A program made the position numbers and the translations under genes. This document shows, one piece after another, positions 39,250 through 48,700 of a DNA stretch of 64,000 nucleotides. The notes beneath the pieces were generated by a model that did no database searches, was not told the DNA's origin, and saw nothing but the letters and a program-made list of their open reading frames with translations. Source of the stretch: Pseudomonas graminis (lineage in GTDB: Bacteria > Pseudomonadota > Gammaproteobacteria > Pseudomonadales > Pseudomonadaceae); NCBI RefSeq assembly GCF_013201545.1, contig NZ_CP053746.1:434001-498000 (forward strand). Direction: 5' to 3'. The number at the start of each line of letters is the position of its first letter. The stretch's first letter is position 1.

Positions 39250-40362
39250 ATGAATCTGCAATTTGAAGAGCTCACCGCCACCGACGGCGCCCGCCTGGGC
39301 ATTGCCACGCTGGATGCGGAAAAATCCCTGAATGCCCTGTCGCTGCCGATGATTCTCGCGTTGCAGGACCGCCTTGATGAGTGGGCCAGCGACCCGCAAA
39401 TCGTCTGCGTATTGCTGCGCGGCAATGGCGAAAAAGCCTTCTGCGCCGGTGGCGACGTGCGTGCGCTGGTCGAGGCCGGGCGCGGTCAGCCGGGCACGGT
39501 CCCGCCCCTGGCTGCGCAGTTTTTCGCCGCGGAATATCGACTGGATTATACGCTGCACACCTATCCCAAACCGCTGATCTGCTGGGGCCACGGCTATGTG
39601 CTGGGCGGCGGCATGGGCCTTCTGCAGGGGGCGAGCATCCGCGTCGTCACGCCAAGCAGCCGGCTGGCGATGCCGGAAATCAGCATCGGCCTGTTTCCTG
39701 ACGTCGGCGCCAGCTGGTTCCTGTCGCGACTGCCGGGCAAATTGGGGCTGTTCCTGGGATTGACCGGCGCGCACATCAACGGCCATGACGCGCTGGACCT
39801 CGGGCTCGCTGATCGCTTTCTGCTGGACGACCAGCAGGAGGAAATGATCGACCGGCTGCTGCAACTCAACTGGCAGGAACAGACGAAGGTGCAACTGACC
39901 AGCCTGTTCCGGGCGCTGCAACTGGAGGCGGTGGATCAGATGCCCGCCGCGCAATGGCTGCCTCGGCGCGAGAGCCTTGATGAGTTGCTGGACGTGGCCG
40001 ACGCACCGAGTGCCTGGAGTGCGTTGAAACATCACCTGAATGGCGATGACCTGTCATTGGCCAAGGCGGCGAAAACCCTGACCGACGGCTGCCCGATGAC
40101 CGCGCATCTGGTGTGGGAGCAGATCGAACGGGCGCGGCATCTGTCGCTGGCCGAGGTGTTTCAGATGGAATACACCATGGCGCTCAACTGCTGCCGACAT
40201 CCCGAGTTCGCTGAGGGTGTTCGCGCTCGGCTGATCGATAAGGACCAAAAGCCTCACTGGCATTGGCAGGACATCGCCACCATTCCGCTGGCGGTGGTGG
40301 ACGCGCACTTCGAGAAGGCCTGGGAAGGACGGCACCCGTTGGCGGATTTGTCGGAGTATTGA
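39250..40362 (+). CDS. Enoyl-CoA hydratase/3-hydroxyisobutyryl-CoA hydrolase family protein
   Basis: 370 residues, the length of the HIBYL-CoA hydrolase (ECH_2) branch rather than 260-residue hydratases. Crotonase motifs: EKAFCAGGDVRAL and the oxyanion-hole GHGYVLGGGMGLLQG. MPEISIGLFPDVGASWFLSRL holds the Glu and Asp typical of the hydrolase. It probably acts in valine breakdown, but no other valine genes are adjacent. Hydratase activity cannot be excluded. Confidence 0.85.
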   Translation: MNLQFEELTATDGARLGIATLDAEKSLNALSLPMILALQDRLDEWASDPQIVCVLLRGNGEKAFCAGGDVRALVEAGRGQPGTVPPLAAQFFAAEYRLDYTLHTYPKPLICWGHGYVLGGGMGLLQGASIRVVTPSSRLAMPEISIGLFPDVGASWFLSRLPGKLGLFLGLTGAHINGHDALDLGLADRFLLDDQQEEMIDRLLQLNWQEQTKVQLTSLFRALQLEAVDQMPAAQWLPRRESLDELLDVADAPSAWSALKHHLNGDDLSLAKAAKTLTDGCPMTAHLVWEQIERARHLSLAEVFQMEYTMALNCCRHPEFAEGVRARLIDKDQKPHWHWQDIATIPLAVVDAHFEKAWEGRHPLADLSEY

Positions 40363-40411
40363 GGCTTTAATTCATGCCTGCCTGGATGGTGTTCAAACGG
40401 GCCTCTTCCCG

Positions 40412-40466
40412 GCTAAAGCCGGTCCCACTATTGGAAATGCTTACCCCTTGTGGGACCGGCTTTAGC
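40412..40466. repeat. Inverted repeat of the GGGACCGGCTTTAGC family
   Basis: GCTAAAGCCGGTCCCAC (40412-40428) and GTGGGACCGGCTTTAGC (40450-40466) are perfect 17-base inverted copies with a 21-base spacer. Related arms occur near 57.2 and 60.2 kb. This is a different family from the GTGGGAGCGAGC REPs. Confidence 0.85.
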
Positions 40467-40512
40467 CTGGAAAGCGTCAGGTGATACACCTCAACCGTGA
40501 GATCCTTCCCAT

Positions 40513-40543
40513 AAAAAAACGGCGCTCCTCGGAGCGCCGTTTT
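40513..40543 (-). terminator. Rho-independent terminator of the Gly-rich lipoprotein gene
   Basis: AAAACGGCGCTCC and GGAGCGCCGTTTT form a 13-bp stem (40516-40528 with 40531-40543) with a two-base gap. On the minus strand it is followed by a T-run, five bases after the stop codon. It could also act on plus-strand transcripts. Confidence 0.88.
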
Positions 40544-40548
40544 GTAAC

Positions 40549-41139
40549 TCAGCGGTTGCCGCCGCCCGGTCCGCCGTGACCACCACGACCGAAACCGCCA
40601 TCTCCCCGGTGGCCACCGCCGCCGGGTCCAAAGCCGGGACGTGGTCCGCCGCCACCGCCACCGCCGGGATTGTCATGCCAGCCACCACCGGGGCCAGGGC
40701 CATTTCCGCCTCCGGGTCGCGGACCTGGAGGCGGAGGGCGATAACCATTGCCGCCGCCGTGATAACCGCCGCCGTTGTAGCCACCCCCGCCGTGGTACCC
40801 GCCGCCATTCCAGTTGCCGCCGCCATAACCCGGGCGACCGCCGTAATCAGGGCGTCCATAACCGGGGCGTCCGTAGCCAGGCCCGTAATAACGGGGCGGC
40901 GGAGCGTAATAACGTGGAGGGGGCGCATAGTAGCGAGGCGCCGAGTAATAACGCGGCGAGGAGTAATACACCGCTCCTGCGGAATACACCGGAGCGACCG
41001 GACGGTAACTCTCGTACACGTAACCACTGCTGTAGCCACTGCTATAGATCGGCTGCGTGTAGCTTTCTGATTCGTAATAACCTCCGTAACAACCTGCCAG
41101 GGACAACGTCATCAAAGCGGTAAGCAATCGTCGATACAT
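40549..41139 (-). CDS. Gly/Pro/Tyr-rich lipoprotein
   Basis: 196 residues from the ATG at 41139 (GGGAGG upstream). Signal peptide and lipobox LAGC (about residue 16). The rest is low complexity: Tyr/Ser-rich, then repeated RYYAPPPRYY and YGRPGYGRP units, then Gly-rich stretches with NGGGYHGGG. This looks like a disordered surface or cell-envelope protein. No function known; the lipobox, start site and terminator support a real gene. Confidence 0.75.
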   Translation of the reverse strand: MYRRLLTALMTLSLAGCYGGYYESESYTQPIYSSGYSSGYVYESYRPVAPVYSAGAVYYSSPRYYSAPRYYAPPPRYYAPPPRYYGPGYGRPGYGRPDYGGRPGYGGGNWNGGGYHGGGGYNGGGYHGGGNGYRPPPPGPRPGGGNGPGPGGGWHDNPGGGGGGGPRPGFGPGGGGHRGDGGFGRGGHGGPGGGNR

Positions 41140-41351
41140 GGCGGCCTCCCGGACCGCGGTAGAGCTCGAACCAGCGGCGCTGGTCGGCGTTCCCGAAACT
41201 GCCGAGAACGCTAACTCAGACTCTTGAATCATGAGCGAGTGCCCCACCGCGGTCCCCAGCCGCCAGACGGCGCCCTGCATCAGTGCACGTCTTGTCCTTC
41301 GTCAAACGACCTGTGCCCGCGCGGCTCAGGCGCGACATGGGTTTGGGCAAC

Positions 41352-41368
41352 TTGGCACAACTCTCGCT
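41352..41368 (+). promoter_or_regulatory. Sigma-54 (RpoN) promoter of the guanidine operon
   Basis: TTGGCACAACTCTCGCT carries the -24 GG (41354-41355) and -12 GC (41366-41367) separated by exactly ten bases, against the consensus TTGGCAC-N5-TTGCW with one mismatch in the -12 block. It lies about 55 bases before the riboswitch. It implies activation by an enhancer-binding protein such as NtrC under nitrogen limitation. Confidence 0.7.
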
Positions 41369-41422
41369 TGAGGGAGCTTGTGCAGGAGTCACCTCAGGTT
41401 CGCGGCACCACAATTTGCAATA

Positions 41423-41519
41423 GCCGACTAGGGTTCCGGCTCGCGTCAAGCGAGTGGCTGGTCCGAGAGTTGGCGACCTCCAGTAGAGGTTACACGGCGG
41501 GATAAAAGCCCGGGAGACA
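41423..41519 (+). promoter_or_regulatory. Guanidine-I (ykkC) riboswitch
   Basis: The hallmark conserved segments of the ykkC aptamer are present in order: CTAGGGTTCCG (41428-41438), GGTCCGAGAG (41460-41469) and ACGGCGGGATAAAAGCCCGG (41494-41513). A GCTCGC/GCGAGT-paired arm lies between the first two. The RNA binds guanidinium and normally switches gene expression on. It lies 60 bases before the ABC transporter gene. Confidence 0.93.
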
Positions 41520-41559
41520 GGACACCAGTGGTGTCGCCGTGCTCCTGACCGTCCCTTTT
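41511..41559 (+). terminator. Probable expression platform (ligand-controlled terminator) of the riboswitch
   Basis: GGGA (41512-41515) and CAGGA (41518-41522) can pair with TCCC (41552-41555) and TCCTG (41543-41547), enclosing the ACACCA-GT-GGTGT hairpin, followed by TTTT (41556-41559). The GGGA belongs to the 3' end of the aptamer, so ligand binding would compete with the terminator stem. Folding inferred by eye. Confidence 0.5.
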
Positions 41560-41579
41560 CGCTACTGGAGACACCCCCA

Positions 41580-42647
41580 ATGCAAAAGTCCCGTCTGTTC
41601 AGCCTGCTCACCGCAGGCGTCTTCGCCGCAATGAGCCTCTCGGCCACCGCTGCCCCGAAGAAAGATTTCGACGTCTGCTGGACCATTTATGCCGGCTGGA
41701 TGCCATGGGAATACGCAGGGACTCAAGGCATCGTCGACAAGTGGGCCAAGAAGTACGGCATCCACATCGAAGTCACGCAGCTCAACGACTACGTCGAATC
41801 CATCAACCAGTACACCGCCGGCCAGTTCGACGGTTGCACCATGACCAACATGGACGCCCTCACCATTCCTGCCGCCGGCGGCGTTGAAAGCACCGCGCTG
41901 GTGGTCAGCGATTTCTCCAACGGCAACGACGGCATCGTCCTCAAGGGCGAGGGCAAGAAAGTCACCGACCTCAAGGGCATGGACGTCAATCTGGTCGAGC
42001 TGTCGGTGTCCCACTACCTCCTCGCCCGCGCCCTAGACTCGGTGGACCTGACCGAGAAAGACCTGAAAGTCGTCAACACCTCCGACGCTGACATCGCCGC
42101 CGCTTTCAACACCAGCGAGGTCAAGGCCGTCACCACCTGGAACCCGATGCTCTCGGAGATCAAGGCCAAGCCCGGCGTCACCGAAGTGTTCGACTCCAGC
42201 AAGATCCCTGGCGAGATCATGGACATGATGGTGGTCAACACCCAAACCCTGAAGGACAACCCGGCCTTGGGCAAAGCCCTGACCGGCGCGTGGTTTGAAG
42301 TGGTGGCGCTGATGAACGCCAAGTCCGCCGAATCCAAAGCCGCGCTGGAGCACATGGCCCAGGCGTCGGGCACCGATCTGGCCGGCTTCCAGGCGCAACT
42401 GGATACCACCAGGCTGTTCGCCACCCCTAAAGAGGCGCTGGAGTTTGCCACCAGCAAGCAACTGCCGATGACCATGCGCAAGGTCGCGGACTTCTCCTTC
42501 GACCACGGCCTGCTCGGCGAAGGCGCCAAAGACGCCAGCGCCGTCGGCATGACCTTCGCCAACAGCGTCACCGATGGCGACAAGGCCAACCTCAAGCTGC
42601 ACTTCGACACGAGCTACGTGCAGATGGCTGCCGACGGCACGCTGTAA
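41580..42647 (+). CDS. ABC transporter substrate-binding protein, guanidine/urea-carboxylase region
   Basis: 355 residues. Signal peptide ending near SLSATAAP, then an NMT1/TauA-like fold (VCWTIYAGWMPWEYAGTQG, FDGCTMTNMDALTIPAAGGV). It corresponds to the binding protein found in urea-carboxylase gene regions. Placed behind a guanidine-I riboswitch, its ligand is probably guanidine or a guanidine-yielding compound. First gene of a six-gene operon (transporter genes, two DUF1989-type genes, carboxylase). Confidence 0.85.
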   Translation: MQKSRLFSLLTAGVFAAMSLSATAAPKKDFDVCWTIYAGWMPWEYAGTQGIVDKWAKKYGIHIEVTQLNDYVESINQYTAGQFDGCTMTNMDALTIPAAGGVESTALVVSDFSNGNDGIVLKGEGKKVTDLKGMDVNLVELSVSHYLLARALDSVDLTEKDLKVVNTSDADIAAAFNTSEVKAVTTWNPMLSEIKAKPGVTEVFDSSKIPGEIMDMMVVNTQTLKDNPALGKALTGAWFEVVALMNAKSAESKAALEHMAQASGTDLAGFQAQLDTTRLFATPKEALEFATSKQLPMTMRKVADFSFDHGLLGEGAKDASAVGMTFANSVTDGDKANLKLHFDTSYVQMAADGTL

Positions 42648-42665
42648 AAACCAAAGGTCTTTGCC

Positions 42666-43481
42666 ATGCGTTTGATAAACCGCCGCCCGGATCGCGCCAG
42701 TCGCCTGATCCTGGTGCTCCTGCCGTTCGCCCTGTTGCTGTTCGCCTATTTCACGGGCTCGGCGACACGGCTGACGGAAAACCCCAACGACAAGCTGCTG
42801 CCCAGCGCCGTGCAGATGACCGATGCGATCAAACGGGTGGCGTTCGTGCCCGATCAACGCACCGGCGAATACATCCTCTGGCAGGACACCGGGGCCAGTC
42901 TCAAGCGACTGGCAATCGGGCTGGCGATCAGCGCCGTGGTCGGGTTGTGCCTGGGCATTGCTTCGGGAGTACTGCCGTTGTTCAGCGCGCCACTGTCGCC
43001 GCTGCTGACCGTGCTGTCGATGGTGCCGCCGCTGGCGATTCTGCCGATCCTGTTCATCGTCTTTGGTCTGGGCGAGCTGTCGAAGGTGATGCTCATCGTC
43101 ATCGGCATCACGCCGGTGCTGGCCCGTGACCTGGAGCAGCGCGCCCGGGAGATACCGGTCGAGCTGCTGATCAAGGCGCAAACCCTGGGCGCCTCGACCT
43201 GGACGCTGATCCTGCGGGTGGTGCTGCCGCAATTGCTGCCGCGCCTGTTGATCTCGCTGCGGCTGGTGCTGGGGTCGGCGTGGCTGTTTCTGATCGCGGC
43301 CGAGGCCATCGCCTCCACTGACGGTCTGGGTTACCGGATCTTTCTGGTGCGGCGCTATCTGGCGATGGACATGATTCTGCCTTACGTGGTGTGGATCACC
43401 CTCCTCGCCTGGCTGATGGACTGGGGCCTGAAAGCCCTCACCCGCAAGGCGTTCCCGTGGTACGAGGGCGCGCGCCCATGA
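42666..43481 (+). CDS. ABC transporter permease (guanidine operon)
   Basis: 271 residues with about six TM helices. N-terminal TM (LILVLLPFALLLFAYFTG), then a BPD_transp_1 domain with the EAA-loop region (LLIKAQTLGASTWTLILRVVLPQLLP, shown in part). It forms the membrane channel with the next gene's ATPase. Its stop overlaps the ATPase start by four bases. Confidence 0.9.
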   Translation: MRLINRRPDRASRLILVLLPFALLLFAYFTGSATRLTENPNDKLLPSAVQMTDAIKRVAFVPDQRTGEYILWQDTGASLKRLAIGLAISAVVGLCLGIASGVLPLFSAPLSPLLTVLSMVPPLAILPILFIVFGLGELSKVMLIVIGITPVLARDLEQRAREIPVELLIKAQTLGASTWTLILRVVLPQLLPRLLISLRLVLGSAWLFLIAAEAIASTDGLGYRIFLVRRYLAMDMILPYVVWITLLAWLMDWGLKALTRKAFPWYEGARP

Positions 43482-44242
43482 GCTTTATTTCGGTCAAAAA
43501 CGTCTGGCAGCAATACGGCGATCAGGTGGTGCTCGAAGGCCTGAACCTGAGCATTGCCGAAGGCGAGTTCTGCACCCTGGTGGGCGCGTCGGGCTGCGGC
43601 AAATCGACCTTCCTGCGCCTGCTGCTCGGCCAGGAAGTCGCCAGCAAAGGCACGATTCAGCTGGACGGTCAGCCGCTGGCGAAGGAACCGGATTCGACCC
43701 GTGGCGTGGTGTTCCAGCGCTATTCGGTGTTCCCGCACCTGTCGGTGCTGGACAACGTTGCCCTGGGCCTTGAATTGCCGCGCTCGGGTTTGCTCGGGCG
43801 GCTGTTCGGTGCCGCCAAGCGTGACGCCCGCGACCAGGCGGCGACGCTGTTGCACAAGGTCGGCCTCGATCACGCACTGGATAAGTACCCGACGCAATTG
43901 TCGGGTGGCATGCAGCAGCGGCTGGCCATCGCCCAGGCGTTGATCATGAAGCCTCGGGTTCTGCTGCTCGACGAGCCGTTCGGCGCGCTCGATCCCGGCA
44001 TCCGCAAGGACATGCACGCGCTGCTGCTGGAGCTGTGGCGCGAGACAAAACTGACGGTGTTCATGGTCACCCACGACCTGTCCGAAGGCTTCAACCTCGG
44101 CACCCGGCTGCTGGTGTTCGACAAGGTCCGCATCGACCCCCACGCCCCCGGCGCCTATGGCGCGCGCATCACTTACGACATTCCCCTGAACAGCGATCGT
44201 CGCGCCGCCCGCGTAGCGCTCGATTCGCTGAAAACGGCTTGA
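43478..44242 (+). CDS. ABC transporter ATP-binding protein (guanidine operon)
   Basis: 254 residues from the ATG at 43478. Walker A GASGCGKST, signature LSGGMQQRLAIAQAL, Walker B VLLLDEPFGALD and the switch His in VFMVTHDLSE. NitT/TauT-type ATPase that energises import. Coupled to the permease by an ATGA overlap. Confidence 0.93.
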   Translation: MSFISVKNVWQQYGDQVVLEGLNLSIAEGEFCTLVGASGCGKSTFLRLLLGQEVASKGTIQLDGQPLAKEPDSTRGVVFQRYSVFPHLSVLDNVALGLELPRSGLLGRLFGAAKRDARDQAATLLHKVGLDHALDKYPTQLSGGMQQRLAIAQALIMKPRVLLLDEPFGALDPGIRKDMHALLLELWRETKLTVFMVTHDLSEGFNLGTRLLVFDKVRIDPHAPGAYGARITYDIPLNSDRRAARVALDSLKTA

Positions 44243-44254
44243 AGGACATTGCCC

Positions 44255-44980
44255 ATGAATGAATCAACCACGCTGTTTCCCGTGTTCGCCGAAGAACTGC
44301 TGCCCGGCGGTGGCCACCTGTCGTTCGTGCTCAAGCGCGGCGAACTGCTGCGCCTGACCGACCTGAATGGCAACGCCAACGTCAGCCTGACGATGTTCAA
44401 CGCCCATGAAAAAACCGAGCGTCTCAACCTGCCCGACAGCCTCAAGTGCCAGCACACCGCCAAGCTCACGGCGGGCCATTGCCTTTATTCGGACATGGGC
44501 CGCGTCTTGGCGGCGATCACCGCCGACACCTGCGGCTGGAGCGACAGCATCGGCGGCGTGCTCTGCGCCGAAGAGGTCACCGAGAAATACGGCCAGGGCC
44601 GCTATCAGGAACTGCGCAACGGCTTCTTCCGCAACGGCGCCGACAACTTGCTGGTGGAGATGGGCAAGTGGGGCCTGGGCCTGTCCGACCTGCTGATGAC
44701 GCTGAACCTGTTCAGCCGGGTCAACGTCGACGATCACGGCGCGCTGACCTTCGTCCCTGGTAACTCCAGAGCGGGCGACAGCATCGAGCTGTACGCGCCG
44801 ATGGACACGCTGATCGTGATGACGGCCCTGCAACACCCGATGGACCCCAACCCCGAGTACGCACCGCAGCCGGTCAAGCTGAGCTGGATGAAGGCTGACC
44901 CCAGCGTCGCCGAGCACTGCCGCACGTCCCGCGAGGAAAACGTGCGCGGCTTCATCAACACTGATCGCCTGTTCGCCTGA
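44255..44980 (+). CDS. Urea-carboxylase-associated protein 2 family, probable carboxyguanidine deiminase subunit
   Basis: 241 residues from the ATG at 44255 (AAGGA upstream). DUF1989-type protein with [41 protein letters not shown] and a Cys/His-rich pattern that may bind metal. In studied guanidine operons the two DUF1989-type proteins act together as carboxyguanidine deiminase, making allophanate and ammonia. Which of the two is the A or B subunit is not assigned here. Confidence 0.82.
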   Translation: MNESTTLFPVFAEELLPGGGHLSFVLKRGELLRLTDLNGNANVSLTMFNAHEKTERLNLPDSLKCQHTAKLTAGHCLYSDMGRVLAAITADTCGWSDSIGGVLCAEEVTEKYGQGRYQELRNGFFRNGADNLLVEMGKWGLGLSDLLMTLNLFSRVNVDDHGALTFVPGNSRAGDSIELYAPMDTLIVMTALQHPMDPNPEYAPQPVKLSWMKADPSVAEHCRTSREENVRGFINTDRLFA

Positions 44981-44991
44981 GGAGGCTTGCC

Positions 44992-45627
44992 ATGAGCACC
45001 GCACACTCTCATCGCCACACGAACGCCCCCGTTTCCATCACCCACATCCCGGCTGGCGAGCCATCGTTGACCGAACTCAAGGCCGGGCAAACCCTGCGCC
45101 TGCTCGACCTCGAAGGCAATCAGGCGGTCGACACGCTGTTCTACAGCCTCGCCAACCCCCGCGAACGCTATGACGTGCAGCGCACGCTGCGCCGCCAGAA
45201 CAACGTTTACCTGAGCAAGGGCAGCGTCCTTTATTCGAACCTGGGCAAGCCGATGCTGACCCTCGTCGAAGACACCTGCGGCCGCCACGACACCCTCGGC
45301 GGCGCCTGCGCCCAAGAGAGCAACACCGTGCGTTATGCGCTGGAAAAAAAACACATGCACAGCTGCCGCGACAGCTTCCTGCGCGCCTGCATCCATGATG
45401 GCCGGCTGGGCAAGCGTGACATTAGTCCGAACATCAATTTCTTCATGAACGTCCCGGTCACGGCGGACGGCGGGTTGACCTTCGAGGACGGCATTTCCGG
45501 CGCCGGCAAGTACGTCGAACTGCGCGCCGAGATGGACGTGATCGTGCTGATTTCCAACTGCCCTCAGTTGAACAACCCGTGCAACGGCTACAACCCGACC
45601 CCGGCAGAACTTCTGGTCTGGGACTGA
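44992..45627 (+). CDS. Urea-carboxylase-associated protein 1 family, probable carboxyguanidine deiminase subunit
   Basis: 211 residues, GAGGAGG upstream. It is related to its neighbour ([43 protein letters not shown], where the neighbour has LYSDMGRVL and [13 protein letters not shown]), so the pair probably arose by duplication and works as a heteromer. The shared CG-x-x-D and His/Cys residues are candidate metal ligands. Expected to convert carboxyguanidine from the downstream carboxylase. Confidence 0.82.
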   Translation: MSTAHSHRHTNAPVSITHIPAGEPSLTELKAGQTLRLLDLEGNQAVDTLFYSLANPRERYDVQRTLRRQNNVYLSKGSVLYSNLGKPMLTLVEDTCGRHDTLGGACAQESNTVRYALEKKHMHSCRDSFLRACIHDGRLGKRDISPNINFFMNVPVTADGGLTFEDGISGAGKYVELRAEMDVIVLISNCPQLNNPCNGYNPTPAELLVWD

Positions 45628-45755
45628 CGGCTGACCACAGTTTCAAGGGTTCAAGGCTTCGGCGCGAGGGACGGCCTTCGTGCAACGCGTACCACAGCGG
45701 GACGGCCCGCTACCCAGTGAGGGATTGATCGCTGTCGGTCCCCGGGGTCTATGCC

Positions 45756-48700
45756 ATGTTCGACAAACTGCTGATTGCCAACCGCGGCGCCATTGCCTGC
45801 CGCATCCTGCGTACCCTTCGCGACCTGCAGGTCGGCGGCATCGCGGTGTACGCCGAAGCGGACGCTGCCAGTCTGCACATCCTGCAAGCCGACGAAGCTC
45901 ACAGCCTGGGCGACGGTGGCGCCGCCGGCACGTACCTGGCGGTGGACAAAATACTCGCCATCGCTCAATCCACGGGCGCCAAAGCGATTCATCCGGGTTA
46001 CGGCTTCCTGTCGGAAAACGCGGCCTTCGCCCAGGCCTGTGAAGACGTCGGGATCGCCTTCGTCGGCCCGACGCCCGAGCAACTGCGGGTCTTCGGCCTC
46101 AAGCACACCGCCCGCGCCCGCGCGAAACAGCACGGCGTGCCGATGCTTGAAGGCACCGAACTACTGGACAGCGTGGACGCCGCATTGAGCGCTGCTGAAA
46201 CCATCGGCTACCCGGTCATGCTGAAAAGCACGGCGGGCGGCGGCGGGATCGGCATGCGCGTGTGCCGCAGCGCCAGCGAACTGAGCGAGTCGTTCGAGGC
46301 CGTCAAGCGACTGGGCCAGAACAACTTCAGCGACGCTGGCGTGTTCATCGAGAAGTACATCCAGCGCGCCCGCCATCTGGAAGTGCAGGTGTTCGGCGAC
46401 GGTTGTGGCGAGGTGATCGCCCTCGGCGTGCGCGATTGCTCGGTGCAGCGTCGCAATCAGAAGGTCCTCGAAGAAACCCCAGCGCCGAACCTGCCCGCCG
46501 GCATGGCCGATGAGCTGTGCGCTGCGGCGATCAAGCTGGCGAAGGCGGTCAACTACCGCAGCGCCGGCACCGTGGAGTTCGTCTTCGACAGCGACGATCA
46601 GCGCTTCTACTTTCTGGAAGTGAACACCCGTTTGCAGGTCGAGCACGGCGTGACCGAGCAGGTCTGGGGCGTGGACCTGGTGAGCTGGATGATTCAGCTC
46701 GCGGCCGGTGATCTGCCGCCGCTCGTTGAATTGCGCGCGGGTTTACAGCCCGTCGGCCATGCGATTCAGGCGCGGTTGTACGCCGAAGACCCGGGCCGGG
46801 ACTTTCAGCCCAGCCCCGGCTTGCTGACCTCGGTGCACTTCCCCACCGCCGACGGAAAACACCTGCGCATCGACACATGGGTCGAGGCCGGGTGCGAGAT
46901 TCCGCCGTTTTTCGATCCGATGATCGCCAAGGTCATCAGTTGGGCGCCGGACAGAGCGACTGCCAGTGCCGGTCTCGCCCAGGCCCTGAGCGAAACCCGG
47001 CTGTACGGGATCGAGACCAACCGCGACTACTTGCGTCAGATTATCGCGGACGTGCCATTCGCCAGCGGTCAGCCGTGGACGCGGTGCCTTGAGGGGCTGA
47101 GCTATCGCGCCGACACGTTCGAGGTGCTGAGCGGCGGCACCCAGACCAGCGTTCAGGACTACCCGGGGCGCCTGGGTTATTGGGCGGTGGGCGTGCCTCC
47201 CTCCGGTCCGATGGACAGCCGATCGTTGCGTCTGGGCAATGTTCTGGTAGGTAACGCTGAAGGGTGCGCCGCGCTGGAAATCACCATGAGCGGGCCGACC
47301 CTGCGCTTCAACACCGATGCGGTCATCGCCGTGACGGGCGCGGTCATTCCGCTGACGCTGAATGGCGACGTGCAGCCGATGAATCAATCGTTGCTCGTTG
47401 CTGCTGGATCGACGTTGATGCTCGGCACTATCGCTGGCGCCGGTGCCCGCAGTTATCTGTGCGTGAGGGGCGGGCTGGATGTTCCGGATTATATGGGCAG
47501 CAAGAGCACATTCACCCTGGGCCAGTTTGGCGGGCATGGCGGGCGGGCGTTGCGCGCAGGGGACGTGCTGCATGTTGCGCCGTTGGTGGACCGCCGCGCA
47601 GGTGAACAGTTGACGCCAGCGCAAATCGTCGAGCTGCCGGCAGTGCGAGACATTCGGGTGATCTACGGCCCCCACGCAGCGCCGGAATATTTCACTGAGC
47701 GCTACATCGAAACCTTCTTCGCCACCGACTGGGAAGTGCATTTCAACTCCAGCCGCACGGGCGTGCGCCTGATCGGGCCGAAACCTGAATGGGTGCGTGC
47801 CGACGGCGGCGAAGCGGGCCTGCACCCGTCGAACATTCACGACAATCCGTACGCCATCGGCGCGGTGGATTTTACCGGGGACATGCCGGTGATTCTTGGG
47901 CCGGACGGGCCGAGCCTGGGCGGTTTTGTCTGCCCGGTGACGATCATCGAGGCGGATCTGTGGCAGTTGGGGCAGCTCAAGGCCGGGGACAAGGTGCGGT
48001 TTTATCCGGTGAGCGTCGAAGCGGCCCGCTCGCTGAAACTGAATACCGATCTGGGTAGGAGTGAGCTTGCTCGCGAAGGGGCCGGTACATCCCATGAGTC
48101 TGTGGCGGCCGGGCCATCGCATTCGCGGGCAAGCGCGCTCCTACAGTCACCCATCGTTCTTGATATAGGTGAAAACGACACCCGCCTCGTTGCTCGACTT
48201 TCTGGCGACACCCATCTGTTGCTGGAAATCGGCGCGCCGGAACTGGACCTGGTGCTGCGCTTCCGGGGCCATGCGCTGATGCAGGCGCTGGAAAGCAGGC
48301 AACTCACCGGCGTGATCGACCTGACGCCGGGCATTCGTTCGCTGCAGGTGCATTACCAGCCCGAACAACTGCCGCTGAAAACGCTGCTCGATGTGGTCGC
48401 CGGCGAGTGGGACGGCGTCTGCGCCAGCAAGAATCTGGAGGTGCCGTCGCGCATCGTTCATCTGCCGTTGTCCTGGGACGATCCGGCCTGCCAGCTGGCC
48501 ATCGAAAAGTACATGACCACCGTGCGCAAGGACGCGCCGTGGTGCCCGAGCAACCTGGAATTCATCCGCCGCATCAACGACCTGCCGAACCTCGACGAAG
48601 TGCACCGCACCGTCTTCGACGCCAGCTATCTGGTGATGGGGCTGGGCGACGTTTACCTCGGTGCGCCGGTTGCTACGCCGCTGGATCCTCGCCATCGGCT

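Noticed and set aside
40576..41070. Plus-strand frame rich in Ala/Thr/Ile opposite the Gly-rich lipoprotein
   Set aside because: The repetitive composition is the antisense of the Gly/Tyr repeats; the minus frame has lipobox, ribosome site and terminator.
46743..48122. 459-codon minus-strand frame opposite the carboxylase
   Set aside because: Shadow of an unambiguous multidomain enzyme.
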